Below, piece after piece: positions 33,574 through 43,300 of a DNA stretch of 64,000 bases. Every line of letters begins with the position of its first letter. Position 1 is the stretch's first letter. The position numbers and the translations under genes were made by a program. The notes under the pieces are model-generated. The model saw nothing but the letters and a program-made list of their open reading frames with translations. It was not told the DNA's origin and searched no databases. Source of the stretch: Kosakonia sp. SMBL-WEM22 (GTDB taxonomy: Bacteria; Pseudomonadota; Gammaproteobacteria; Enterobacterales; Enterobacteriaceae); contig NZ_CP051488.1 of NCBI RefSeq assembly GCF_014490785.1, forward strand, positions 2,480,001 to 2,544,000. Reading direction: 5' to 3'.

Positions 33574-34374
33574 TTACAGCGCGCGTTGGGACAAGGCCTC
33601 AGTGAGCTGCGTATCAGCCTGCAGGATTTGCCAGGCTTGCTCAATCTCCGGTGGGAACTCGATATGTGCGAGGTAATCGCGTCCGTTGGGGCCATAGCCG
33701 TTAGCATCATCCCGCAAGCGAGGTACTTCCCCCATCACCAGTGAAAGATAGCGCTCAACGGGCCATAACCCACGCACGCGGGGCTGAAAGGCAAGACCGT
33801 CCGGTGTATTAATCAACCGTGGCGTAAAACCTGGCCAGCTTAACCAGTGCGGTGCGTTAGCGCACTGCTGACTGGCACGAGCGAAGGTGGCCATCGTACG
33901 CCGCTGCATGGTTGGATCCTGCACTATCACCGCCGTTTTCGGCGCGTTCTGTTGGCTTATCAACATATCAAGACTAAAACGGGCGTTTTCACCGCTGTTT
34001 GTTGAGCGGTCTTCAATCAGTAGCTGGCTCTCATCAATCTGCCAGAACTGGCGAGCAATATCGGCAAGGATTGCCGCTTCGCCGCGCCCGGTGGTGCGGA
34101 TCACGTTATAACGCGGATGACGGGCAATCGCGGAGTAGAGGAAGGTGGTCGAGTGACCAAGACCGCCGCTAATCAGCAGCGGCGTTTTTTGCGCCGCAGC
34201 CAGCCCGCAGGCCGCTTCAATGGTCGGAATGACGGCATTACCCGCCAGGATCACCACATCTGCGCGCACCGGCGACGGTTTGCCAGTGAAGTCATTTTGC
34301 GCCAGCCATTCACCGAGCCTGTTTACGGCGCCGAGCGTCGGCTCAGGCAGCGCGGGAAATGTTGTTTTTAGCAT
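33574..34374 (-). CDS. ydcF: YdcF, DUF218/SanA-ElyC-like protein
   Basis: Protein of 266 residues recognised as YdcF, with a Rossmann-like DUF218 domain reported to bind SAM in E. coli. Core motifs are DVVILAGNAVIPTIEAA, PLLISGGLGHSTTFLY, IRTTGRGEA, EDRSTNSGENARFS and IVVQDPTMQRRTMATF, then LWPVERYLSLVMGEVPRLRDDANGYGP near the C-terminus. No signal peptide or membrane helix, unlike SanA and ElyC, so cytoplasmic. Function unresolved. It neighbours aldA as in E. coli; the efflux operon diverges from its start. Confidence 0.92.
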   Translation of the reverse strand: MLKTTFPALPEPTLGAVNRLGEWLAQNDFTGKPSPVRADVVILAGNAVIPTIEAACGLAAAQKTPLLISGGLGHSTTFLYSAIARHPRYNVIRTTGRGEAAILADIARQFWQIDESQLLIEDRSTNSGENARFSLDMLISQQNAPKTAVIVQDPTMQRRTMATFARASQQCANAPHWLSWPGFTPRLINTPDGLAFQPRVRGLWPVERYLSLVMGEVPRLRDDANGYGPNGRDYLAHIEFPPEIEQAWQILQADTQLTEALSQRAL

Positions 34375-34708
34375 GGAAACCTCCTTCTCATTGCTGACTC
34401 CAGCCTAACCGCACGTCGAAGAGTAACCAGAGGATCTCTCCTAATCGCGTTTTCGTACCCTGTCCACCGCACAAAAAGAGCACTTTTTCGTGACAACGTC
34501 ACCAAAGGAGCGACTATTTTTGTTAGCTTTCCCTGCTGCGGCGTAGCGCGTAATCTATATTTTTCTTATGCACTTGCATTGCATTTATGGGCGCACGTAG
34601 AATCGTTAGCCCCCTAACTATTCATTCAGGTAATCTTTAGGTCTTCATGCATAACCACACTTGCTCTTTTTCTGTGCTCTTTATCGTTACCCATGAGGTC
34701 AAAAAGTA
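34375..34708. promoter_or_regulatory. Divergent ydcF / efflux operon promoter region
   Basis: 334 bp without a gene. A candidate plus-strand promoter is TTGCAT (34574-34579), 18-bp spacer, TAGAAT (34598-34603), about 100 bp before the efflux operon. GTGAC-AAC-GTCAC at 34490-34502 is a short inverted repeat that could bind a regulator. No regulator gene sits beside the operon. Confidence 0.4.
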
Positions 34709-36361
34709 ATGTCTGAACCCAAACGCGACCCTTACGCGCCGCGTGAATGGGCCGCTCACGAAAAGCCGATGCTGCTCGGCTCCCCTTCCACGCCCTGGCA
34801 CAGCACGCCGCGGCGCATCGCCTATGGCATTGTCGGTTTACTGGTCTCGATGACGGGCGCGCTAGGTAATGCAATGGTGACGGCGAACCTGCAAAATTTG
34901 CAGGGCACCTTTGCCGCCTGGTCAACGGAGATCGCCTGGCTACCGGCGGTATATGTAATGACCAACGTCTCCATTAACCTGTTGCTGGTGAAGTTTCGCC
35001 AGCAGTATGGCTTGCGGGCATTTACCGAAGGGTTTCTGGTGCTCTATGTGTTGGTCACCTTTTTCCATCTCTTTATTAACGACCTCAGCTCTGCGCTCTT
35101 TGTGCGGGGCGCACACGGTATGGTGGCCGCCGCGCTCAGTTCGCTGGGAATTTACTATCAGATCCAGGCCTGGCCGGCGAAGCATCGCCTGAAAGCGCTG
35201 ACCATCGGTATTACCGGCTCGACGCTGGCGATCCCGATCGCCCGCCTCTTCTCAACCGAACTGCTGCAACTCGATGAGTGGCGCGGGCTCTATCTGTTTG
35301 AGTTGGGGCTGGCACTTATCTCGCTCGGCTGCGTAATTGCCCTCAAGCTGCCGCCGGGCGATCGTAAAAAAGTGTTTGAGAAGAAGGACTTCATCACCTT
35401 CTTTCTGTTAGCTCCCGGCATGGCGCTGCTCTGCGCAGTGCTCTCGCTTGGGCGTCTCGACTGGTGGTTTGAAACGCCGTGGCTCGGCTGGGCGCTGGCT
35501 GGGGCACTGGTGCTGATCGTCTCGGCAATTGTGTTTGAGCACAACCGAAAGAACCCGCTGCTCAACACCCGCTGGCTCTCCAGCGGCAGTATTGTGCGCC
35601 TCGGCCTGATTATGCTGCTGATCCGCATTGTGCTTGCCGAACAGAATACCGGCGTTTTTGGCTGGTTGCAGTATGTCGGCCTGCAAAACGAACAGATGAC
35701 CCGGCTGGCGTGGTCAATTCTGGCCGGAATCATTTGCGGGATTGTCGCCAGTTGCCTGACCATTAAACCGCAGCGCCTCGGCTGGCCAATCCTCACCGCG
35801 CTGGCGCTGATGATTATCGCCTCGCTGATGGATAGCCACTCAACCAGCCTGACGCGCCCGGATCAGCTGATGGTAAGCCAGTTCCTCTTCGGCTTTGCCA
35901 GCGCCTTTTTTATCGCACCCGCGATGCTGGCCGGCATTGGCGGTGTCATTGCCGAACCGCGCAACCTCGTAAGCTTCTCGGTGCTGTTTGGTATGAGCCA
36001 GAATATCGGCGGCCTGATGGGCTCGGCGATCCTCGGTACCTTTCAGACGTGGCGCGAGAAGTACCACTCCAGCCTGCTGGCGGATCAGCTCACTACCCTT
36101 AACCCGCTGGTCAATGAGCGTCTGCAACTCTACAGCCAGATGTATCAAAGCATGATTGGCGACAGTAGCCTGCTCAGCGTGCAGGCAGTCACCCAATTGC
36201 AGAGTGCTTCGACGCTGCAAGCGACGATACTGGCTTACAACGATACCTATATGCTGACGGCGAGCGTCGCCGCCGCCACGCTGTTATGGATTGCATGGCG
36301 CTTGCTGCGCTTGCGTATTACCGCTCGTCTGGCCCTGAAGCGGGCGACGGGTAGCAAATAA
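34709..36361 (+). CDS. MFS (DHA2/EmrB-like) efflux pump, inner-membrane component
   Basis: Proton-driven exporter of 550 residues with about 14 predicted helices, of the DHA2 (EmrB-like) type that works with a periplasmic adaptor and outer-membrane channel. The first helix is IAYGIVGLLVSMTGALGNAMV after a long cytoplasmic N-terminus. The middle carries WLPAVYVMTNVSINLLLVKFRQQYGLR in place of the usual MFS loop. A periplasmic stretch before the last helix (about 450-510) is rich in Gln and Leu. First gene of a four-gene operon with adaptor, TolC-like channel and O-methyltransferase. Substrate unknown; aromatic acids or phenolics are possible. Confidence 0.85.
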   Translation: MSEPKRDPYAPREWAAHEKPMLLGSPSTPWHSTPRRIAYGIVGLLVSMTGALGNAMVTANLQNLQGTFAAWSTEIAWLPAVYVMTNVSINLLLVKFRQQYGLRAFTEGFLVLYVLVTFFHLFINDLSSALFVRGAHGMVAAALSSLGIYYQIQAWPAKHRLKALTIGITGSTLAIPIARLFSTELLQLDEWRGLYLFELGLALISLGCVIALKLPPGDRKKVFEKKDFITFFLLAPGMALLCAVLSLGRLDWWFETPWLGWALAGALVLIVSAIVFEHNRKNPLLNTRWLSSGSIVRLGLIMLLIRIVLAEQNTGVFGWLQYVGLQNEQMTRLAWSILAGIICGIVASCLTIKPQRLGWPILTALALMIIASLMDSHSTSLTRPDQLMVSQFLFGFASAFFIAPAMLAGIGGVIAEPRNLVSFSVLFGMSQNIGGLMGSAILGTFQTWREKYHSSLLADQLTTLNPLVNERLQLYSQMYQSMIGDSSLLSVQAVTQLQSASTLQATILAYNDTYMLTASVAAATLLWIAWRLLRLRITARLALKRATGSK

Positions 36362-36389
36362 TAATGATGACATTACTGGAGTTCTTACT

Positions 36390-37472
36390 ATGAGCCAGCA
36401 GGACGCCGCTAAAGAGCAGGCAAGTACCCGCAGCAACGTGCGGGTGGTGTCCATTTTTACCGCCGCGGCGATCGTGATCGTCGGCGTGCTGGTGATCCTT
36501 TACGCCTGGCAACTGCCGCCGTTTACGCGGCATACGCAGTCGACGGATAACGCCTACGTGCGCGGACAGACGACGTTTATCAGCCCGCAGGTGAATGGCT
36601 ATATCACCGAAGTGCCGGTGCAGGATTTCGTCAATGTGAAAAAAGGCGACCTGATTATGCAGATTGACGATCGCATCTATCGTCAGCGCGTCGATCAGGC
36701 GAAGGCAACGCTGGCGATGAAGCGCGCTGCGCTGGAAAACAACCTGCAACAGCGTAAAAGCGCGCAGGCGGTGATCGCGCGTAATGAAGCGGCGCTCGCC
36801 AGCGCCAAAGCGCAGAACCTGCAGGCGCAGGCAGATTTAAAACGCGTCAAAGCGCTGACGGCGGACGGTTCCCTCTCCATTCGCGAGCGCGATGCCGCGC
36901 TGGCAACGGCCGCGCAGAACAGCGCTAATATCGCTCAGGCGCAGGCGACGCTGGAGATGTCGCGCCAGGATCTGCAAACCACCATTGTTAACCGCGCTTC
37001 GCTACAGGCGGATGTGGAAAACGCTAAAGCGGCGCTGGAGCTGGCGCAAATCGATCTGCAAAACACGCGTATCGTCGCCCCGCGCGACGGGCAGCTTGGG
37101 CAGATCAGCGTGCGCCTCGGCGCGTATGTCACTGCCGGGACGCATCTCACCTCACTGGTTCCTGCCCAGCGCTGGGTGATTGCCAACCTGAAAGAGACGC
37201 AACTGGCCAATGTAGTTGTCGGTCAGCCCGTCACCTTCAGCGTCGATGCCCTTGATGGCCGCAACTTTAAGGGGCGTGTCGAGAGCATTTCTCCCGCAAC
37301 GGGCGTGGAGTTCAGCGCCATCAGCCCGGATAACGCCACCGGTAACTTTGTCAAAATCGCTCAGCGAATTCCGGTGCGTATTCAGGTGGAGGGCAAAGCT
37401 GATGAGATCGCTCGCCTGCGCCCCGGTATGTCCGTGCAGGTGCATATTGATACGCGGGAGGCGCAGCAATGA
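36390..37472 (+). CDS. HlyD/EmrA-family periplasmic adaptor of the efflux system
   Basis: Membrane fusion protein of 360 residues. One N-terminal transmembrane segment (about 22-44, VVSIFTAAAIVIVGVLVILYAW), the half-motif STDNAYVRGQTTFISPQVNGYI of the lipoyl-like domain, a long alpha-helical hairpin (about 100-215, repeated QAQADLKRVKAL-type heptads), then the second lipoyl half ALELAQIDLQNTRIVAPRDGQLG and a beta-barrel. It links the MFS pump to the outer-membrane channel. Its stop overlaps the channel gene start by ATGA. Confidence 0.92.
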   Translation: MSQQDAAKEQASTRSNVRVVSIFTAAAIVIVGVLVILYAWQLPPFTRHTQSTDNAYVRGQTTFISPQVNGYITEVPVQDFVNVKKGDLIMQIDDRIYRQRVDQAKATLAMKRAALENNLQQRKSAQAVIARNEAALASAKAQNLQAQADLKRVKALTADGSLSIRERDAALATAAQNSANIAQAQATLEMSRQDLQTTIVNRASLQADVENAKAALELAQIDLQNTRIVAPRDGQLGQISVRLGAYVTAGTHLTSLVPAQRWVIANLKETQLANVVVGQPVTFSVDALDGRNFKGRVESISPATGVEFSAISPDNATGNFVKIAQRIPVRIQVEGKADEIARLRPGMSVQVHIDTREAQQ

Positions 37473-38845
37473 GGCGCTATCCGACGTTGATCGCATTCAG
37501 CCTGCTGCTAGCGGGCTGCCAGTCAGTCGATGTGGAGCGCGTGCAGCCGTCGTTACAGATCCCGGCGGCGTGGCGCAGCGAAAGCGGGCCGATGAGCAAA
37601 GTCGACAGTGTCTGGTGGCGCAACTTTCACGACAGCCAGCTTAACCGCTATGTCGACCAGGCCCTGCGTTATAACAGCGATGTGCTGGTCGCCCGCGAGC
37701 GGGTCAATGAGTACCAGGCGCGGGTCTATGCCGCTAACGGCGCGCTCTTTCCTGAAGTGGATATCGGTTTATCCGGCACGCGTGCGCGCTCGCAATCCGC
37801 CGCCACCGGTCAGCCGGCACACAGCACCCTCTATAAGGGCAATTTAACCGCCAGTTACGATGTCGATATCTGGGGAGCGAGCCGCAGCGCATCGCGGGCG
37901 GCAGAGGCGTCGCTGGAGGCGCAAAAAGCGGCCGCTGCGGCGGCGGACTTAACCGTTGCCACTAATGTCGCCTCCGGTTATCTCACTCTGCTATCGCTGG
38001 ATGAACAGTTGCGTGTCACGCGCGCCACATTAAAAGCGCGGGAAGATGCCTGGCGACTTGCCCGTCGACAGTATGAGACCGGCTACAGCTCGCGGCTGGA
38101 GTTGATGCAATCCGATTCGGAGCTACGCGCTACCCGGGCGCAGATCCCGCAGCTGGAGCATCAGATTAGCCAGCAGGAGAATGCACTCAGCGTGCTGATC
38201 GGCAGCAACCCGGGCGCAATTCAGCGCGGCGATTTTTCGTTGCTTACCCCGCTGTCGTTGCCATCGCAACTGCCGTCAACACTGCTTAACCGACGGCCGG
38301 ATATCGTGCAGGCTCAGCGCCAGCTGGTTGCCGCCGATGCCGGGCTTGCGGTGTCGCAGGCGAAACTCCTGCCATCGCTCAACCTGACCGCCAGCGGCAG
38401 TATGCAGGATGATACCCTGCCCGGCCTGCTCGATAACCCGCTACGGCTGTGGAATATCGGCGGCAGCATTCTGGCGCCGCTGCTGAACCGCCAGGCGCTG
38501 AATGCGCAGGTGGATGTCTCCATGTCCCAGCGCAATCAGGCGCTTTATGGTTATGAAAGTACCGTGCGCAATGCGTTCAGAGAGGTGAATGACAGCCTTG
38601 ACGCCATCACCCGTCTCGGCGAGCAACTGAGCGAGCTGGAAGGCCAACAGCAGGTGGCGGAAGAGGCGCTGCGCATTGCACAAAATCGTTACCAGAACGG
38701 CTACTCCTCCTACCTGACGGTGCTTGATGCGCAACGCACGCTCTTTAGCGCGCAGCTCAATGCCGTGCAGGTGAAAAATAATTTGCTGTTAGCGCAGGTG
38801 GATCTCTATCGCGCGCTGGGTGGAGGCTGGTCCGGTATGAAGTAA
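37469..38845 (+). CDS. TolC-like (NodT family) outer-membrane efflux lipoprotein
   Basis: Outer-membrane channel protein of 458 residues with a lipoprotein signal (MRRYPTLIAFSLLLAGC, lipobox Cys17) as in OprM/NodT-type channels. Two repeats of the outer-membrane-factor domain are visible, with QALRYNSDVLVARERVNEY in the first and LLNRRPDIVQAQRQLVAADAGLAVSQAKLLPSL in the second, plus the C-terminal NRYQNGYSSYLTVLDAQRTLFSAQ. The overlapping start with the adaptor gene shows coupled translation. The system therefore has its own dedicated channel rather than borrowing TolC. Confidence 0.92.
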   Translation: MRRYPTLIAFSLLLAGCQSVDVERVQPSLQIPAAWRSESGPMSKVDSVWWRNFHDSQLNRYVDQALRYNSDVLVARERVNEYQARVYAANGALFPEVDIGLSGTRARSQSAATGQPAHSTLYKGNLTASYDVDIWGASRSASRAAEASLEAQKAAAAAADLTVATNVASGYLTLLSLDEQLRVTRATLKAREDAWRLARRQYETGYSSRLELMQSDSELRATRAQIPQLEHQISQQENALSVLIGSNPGAIQRGDFSLLTPLSLPSQLPSTLLNRRPDIVQAQRQLVAADAGLAVSQAKLLPSLNLTASGSMQDDTLPGLLDNPLRLWNIGGSILAPLLNRQALNAQVDVSMSQRNQALYGYESTVRNAFREVNDSLDAITRLGEQLSELEGQQQVAEEALRIAQNRYQNGYSSYLTVLDAQRTLFSAQLNAVQVKNNLLLAQVDLYRALGGGWSGMK

Positions 38846-38871
38846 TTCTCAACAACACCAGGAGTTATGCT

Positions 38872-39531
38872 ATGCAGCAGAAATGGTCCGCGGTAGATGA
38901 GTATTTAGCACAACAGCTTCTCCCTGAAGATGAGGTTCTGACGCAGATCCTCGCCAATAACCGACGTGCCGGGTTACCTGAAATTGATGTCTCGCCGATG
39001 CAGGGCCAGCTCCTGGCGCTGCTGGTGCGCATGACGCACGCGAAACGCATTCTTGAGATTGGCACGCTAGGGGCTTACAGCACGGTGTGGATGGCGCGAG
39101 AGTTGCCCTCCGATGGCGAATTATTGACGCTAGAGTTCGATGCATTACACGCCGCGATTGCCCGGGAGAACATTGAGCTTGCCGGTTTGACGCGCCAGGT
39201 GAGAGTTAAAGAGGGCCCGGCGCTCGAGACGCTGGAATCCCTCGGTGAGCGCCCGCCTTTCGATCTGATCTTTATTGATGCTGATAAACCCAATAACCCG
39301 AACTACCTGAAGTGGGCGCTGCACTATTCGCGTCCCGGTACGCTGATTATTGGTGATAACGTAGTGCGCGATGGCGAAGTAACCAACCCTGCCTCCACAG
39401 ACGATCGGGTGCAGGGCGTGCGTAAATTTATTGAGATGATTGGCGACAACCCGCGCCTGACGGCGACGGCGATGCAGACCGTCGGCACCAAAGGCTGGGA
39501 TGGCTTTACGCTGGCGTGGGTGAACTCGTAA
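38872..39531 (+). CDS. SAM-dependent O-methyltransferase (caffeoyl-CoA OMT-like)
   Basis: Class I methyltransferase of 219 residues of the O-methyltransferase family 3 (catechol/caffeoyl-CoA OMT-like). The SAM site is AKRILEIGTLGAYSTVWMARELP (about 57-79), with TLEFDALHAAIARENIELAGL next, DLIFIDADKPNNPNYL (metal/substrate Asp) and IIGDNVVRDGEV near residue 160. It begins 26 bp after the channel gene on the same strand, behind AGGAG, so it is probably the fourth gene of the efflux operon. Methylating a phenolic compound before or beside export is a reasonable but unproven idea. Confidence 0.85.
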   Translation: MQQKWSAVDEYLAQQLLPEDEVLTQILANNRRAGLPEIDVSPMQGQLLALLVRMTHAKRILEIGTLGAYSTVWMARELPSDGELLTLEFDALHAAIARENIELAGLTRQVRVKEGPALETLESLGERPPFDLIFIDADKPNNPNYLKWALHYSRPGTLIIGDNVVRDGEVTNPASTDDRVQGVRKFIEMIGDNPRLTATAMQTVGTKGWDGFTLAWVNS

Positions 39532-39536
39532 AACGG

Positions 39537-40306
39537 GTTAACTGCCGGATGGCGGCTGGCGCTTTATACGGCCTACAACGCCATTTCGTGCGAATAAATT
39601 CGATACCGTAAGCCGGATAAGCGTAGCGCCATCCGGCAATCCGCTGCGGATGGCAAGTTATTCCGTTCGGGTAACCTGCGGTTAACCGCCGGATGGCGGC
39701 TGGCGCCTTATCCGGCCTACAACCCATCTCGTGCGGATAAATTCGATACCGTAGGCCGGATAAGCGTAGCGCCATCCGACAATCCGCTGCGGATGGCGAG
39801 TTATTCCGTTCGGGTAACCTGCGGTTAACCGCCGGATGGCGGCTGGTGCCTTATCCGGCCTACAACGCTACAACCCCATCTCGTGCGGATAAATTCGATA
39901 CCGTAGGCCGGATAAGCGTAGCGCCATCCGGCAATCCGCTGCGGATGGCAAGTTATTCCGTTCGGGTAACCTGCGGTTAACCGCCGGATGGCGGCTGGCG
40001 CCTTATCCGGTCTACAACCCCATCTCGTGCGGATAAATTCGATACCGTAGGCCGGATAAGCGTAGCGCCATCCGGCAATCCGCTGCGGATGGCAAGTTAT
40101 TCCGTTCGGGTAACCTGCGGTTAACTGCCGGATGGCGGCTGGCGCCTTATCCGGCCTACAACCCCATCTCGTGCGGATAAATTCGATACCGTAAGCCGGA
40201 TAAGCGTAGCGCCATCCGGCAATCCGCTGCGGATAGCAAGTTATTCCGTTCGGGTAACCTGCGGTTAACCGCCGGATGGCGGCTGGCGCCTTATCCGGCC
40301 TACAAA
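39537..40306. repeat. Tandem REP/BIME array, five units plus a partial sixth
   Basis: A unit of about 144 bp beginning GTTAACYGCCGGATGG recurs at 39537, 39681, 39824, 39976, 40120 and 40264 (spacings 144, 143, 152, 144, 144). Each unit carries two REP-like elements in opposite orientation: GCCGGATGGCGGCTGGCGC...TTATCCGGCCTAC and its approximate inverse GTAGGCCGGATAAGCG...GCGCCATCCGGC, separated by conserved AAATTCGATACC and linked by TTATTCCGTTCGGGTAACC. The 152-bp unit has an extra short ACAACGCT-type duplication. The array fills the gap between two convergent genes and ends four bases before the hrpA stop. BIMEs can bind IHF or gyrase and protect 3' ends. Not CRISPR: no uniform unique spacers. 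Confidence 0.9.
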
Positions 40307-40310
40307 GGCA

Positions 40311-43300
40311 TTACGCGCTGTGCTGCTCCATCGCCTGCAGGATGCGTTTGTCGGAGATGGGGTACGGCGTGCCGAGCTGCTGGGCGAAGAAGCTGACGCG
40401 CAACTCCTCGATCATCCAGCGAACCGCCTTCACCTCTTCATCGTCGCGGCGCGCGGGTGGCAGCTTGTTGAGCCACTGCTGCCACGCCTGCTGCACCTGC
40501 TCAACTTTCAGCATTTGCGCGCGATCGCGGTGCGGGTCGACTGCCAGCTTCTCCAGCCGTTTTTCAATCGCCTGCAGGTATCGCAGCGTATCGCCGAGGC
40601 GGCGGAAGCCATTGCCGGTGACGAAGCCGCGATAGACCAGCCCGCTCATCTGCGCTTTGATATCCGATAGCCCCAGCGCCATGGTCATATCCACGCGCCC
40701 TTTCAGACGTTTGTTGATATTGAACACCGCCGTCAGGATCTGCTCGACCTGTTTGGCGATCTCCACCACCGTGTCGTTGAGCTCAGCGCGCACTTTCTCA
40801 TGCAGCGCGGCAAAGCCCTCCTCCGTCCACACCAGGCCGCCCGCCTCATCAATCAGTTTATCAATGCCGCAGGCGATGCAGTCGTCAATCAGCTCCAGTA
40901 CTTTGCCGTAAGGGTTGAAGTAGAGTCCCAGTTTGGCTTTGTTCGGCAGCTTCTCGTGCAGATACTTAATCGGCGACGGGATGTTCAACAGCAGCAGGCG
41001 GCGAATACCGGCCCACATCGCATTTTGCTGCTCCTGCGGGTTATCAAACAGCTTGATCGCCACGCTGTCGCGCTCATCAACCAGCGCTGGCCACGCCTTC
41101 ACTTTGTAGTTGCCGCGCTTCTGCTCGTAGCTCTCCGGCAGCTGACCAAAACTCCAGATATGCAGCCCGCTCTGCTCAATGCCGTCATCGGCCACCGCCG
41201 ACAGTGTCTCCTGCACTTTGCCCTTCAGCTTCTCTTTCAATTCGCTCAGGGAGCGGCCTTCAAGCAGCTTCTTATTCTTGTCATCCACCACGCGAAAGGT
41301 GATTTTCAGGTGATCGGGCACCTGATCCCAGTGCCAGTCATCGCGATCAACAGTGACGCCAGTCATGCGACGCAGCTCGCGCTCCAGCGCGTCGAGCAGC
41401 GGCATCTCCAGCGGCGTCACACGGCCGAGAAACGCTTCGGCATAGTTTGGTGCCGGAACAAAGTTGCGGCGCGTCGGTTTCGGCAACGATTTGATCAGCG
41501 CAATCACCAGCTCGCGGCGCAGGCCAGGGATCTGCCACTCAAAACCGCTCTCCTCCACCTGGTTGAGCAGCGGCAGCGGAATATGCACCGTCACGCCGTC
41601 GGCATCCGCGCCCGGCTCAAACTGATAAGTCAGGCGCAGCTTGAGGTTGCCCTGGTGCCAGAAGTTCGGGTAATCGAGCTTGCTGACATTTTCCGCCCCC
41701 TCTTTGATCAGCATACTCTTCTCAAAGTTGAGCAGATCTGGCGTCTCACGGCTCACCTTTTTCCACCAGCTGTCGAAGTGGCGGGCGGAGATCACCTCAT
41801 GGCTGATGCGCTGATCGTAAAACTCAAACAGCGTCTCATCATCCACCAGAATATCGCGGCGGCGGGATTTATGCTCCAGCTCCTCCACTTCGGCGCGCAG
41901 CTTAAGGTTGTCACGGAAGAAGGCGTGACGCGTTTGCCAGTCCCCCTCTACCAGCGCATGGCGGATAAAGAGCTCGCGGCAGAGCGCCGGATCGATCTGG
42001 CTGTAGTTAACTTTACGCGCGGCGACAATCGGCAGGCCGTAGAGCGTCACCTTCTCCATCGCCATTACCGCGCCCTGCGAGCGCTCCCAGTGCGGCTCGC
42101 TCCAGGAGCGCTTAATCAGATGCTGCGCGAGCGGCTCAACCCACTCGGGATCGATGCGCGCGGCAATGCGCCCCCACAGGCGACTGGTCTCTACCAGTTC
42201 GGCCACCATCGTCCACTTCGGCGGCTTCTTAAACAAACCGGAACCAGGGAAGATGGAGAAACGGGCGTTGCGCGCGCCGGTAAACTCCTGCTTATCGGCA
42301 TCTTTCATACCGATATGCGACAGCAGCCCGGTAAGCAGCGCGATATGAATTTCGCGGTACTCCGCCGGTTCGCTGTTCACTGGAATACCCAGCTCTTTCA
42401 CCACCTGGCGCAGCTGGGTGTAGATATCCTGCCATTCGCGCACCCGCAGGTAGTTAAGGTAATCGACGCGGCACTGGCGGCGGAACTGGTTCGATGAGAG
42501 CGCTCTCTGCTGCTCGCCGAGGTAGTTCCACAGGTTCACAAAGGCGAGGAAATCGGACTCTTTGTCGTGAAAGCGCTGATGTTTTTCATCCGAGGCCTGT
42601 TTCTTATCCAGCGGCCGCTCGCGCGGATCCTGAATCGACAGCGCCGAGGTGATAATCATCGCTTCACGCACGCAGCCATGTTTCTGCGCTTCCAGCACCA
42701 TGCGCGCCAGACGCGGGTCGACAGGCAGCTGCGACAGCTGGCGGCCGAGCGGCGTCAGTTTGTAGGCGGTCTGCTGCTCGTCGGTGGCAATGGCGCCCAG
42801 CTCTTCAAGCAGGCGCACACCATCCTGAATATTGCGTTTATCCGGCGCTTCGACAAACGGGAAAGCGGCGATATCGCCCAGCCCCAGCGCGGTCATCTGC
42901 AAAATGACCGAGGCCAGGTTGGTACGCAGGATTTCAGGGTCGGTAAACTCCGGGCGCGAGAGGAAATCATCTTCCGAATAGAGACGAATACAGATCCCTT
43001 CTGAGACACGCCCACAGCGCCCTTTACGCTGGTTTGCAGAGGCCTGCGAAACCGGCTCAATCGGCAGACGCTGCACTTTGGTGCGGTAGCTGTAGCGGCT
43101 GATGCGCGCGGTGCCCGGATCGATCACATATTTGATGCCCGGCACGGTGAGCGAGGTTTCCGCCACGTTAGTCGCCAGCACAATGCGCCGCCCGCTGTGC
43201 GGCTGGAAGACGCGGTTCTGCTCGCTGTTGGAGAGGCGCGCATAGAGCGGCAAAATTTCCGTGTGGCGCAGGTCGCGCTTATTCAACGCATCCGCCGTAT

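Noticed and set aside
39537..40306. Repeat array considered as CRISPR
   Set aside because: Repeated units are about 144 bp and almost identical throughout, with internal inverted REPs; there are no unique spacers of equal size and no cas genes.
40800..42497. 565-codon plus-strand open frame antisense to hrpA
   Set aside because: It lies wholly within hrpA, has no domain-like sequence or RBS, and reflects GC-rich codon shadowing; the hrpA frame is recognisable throughout.
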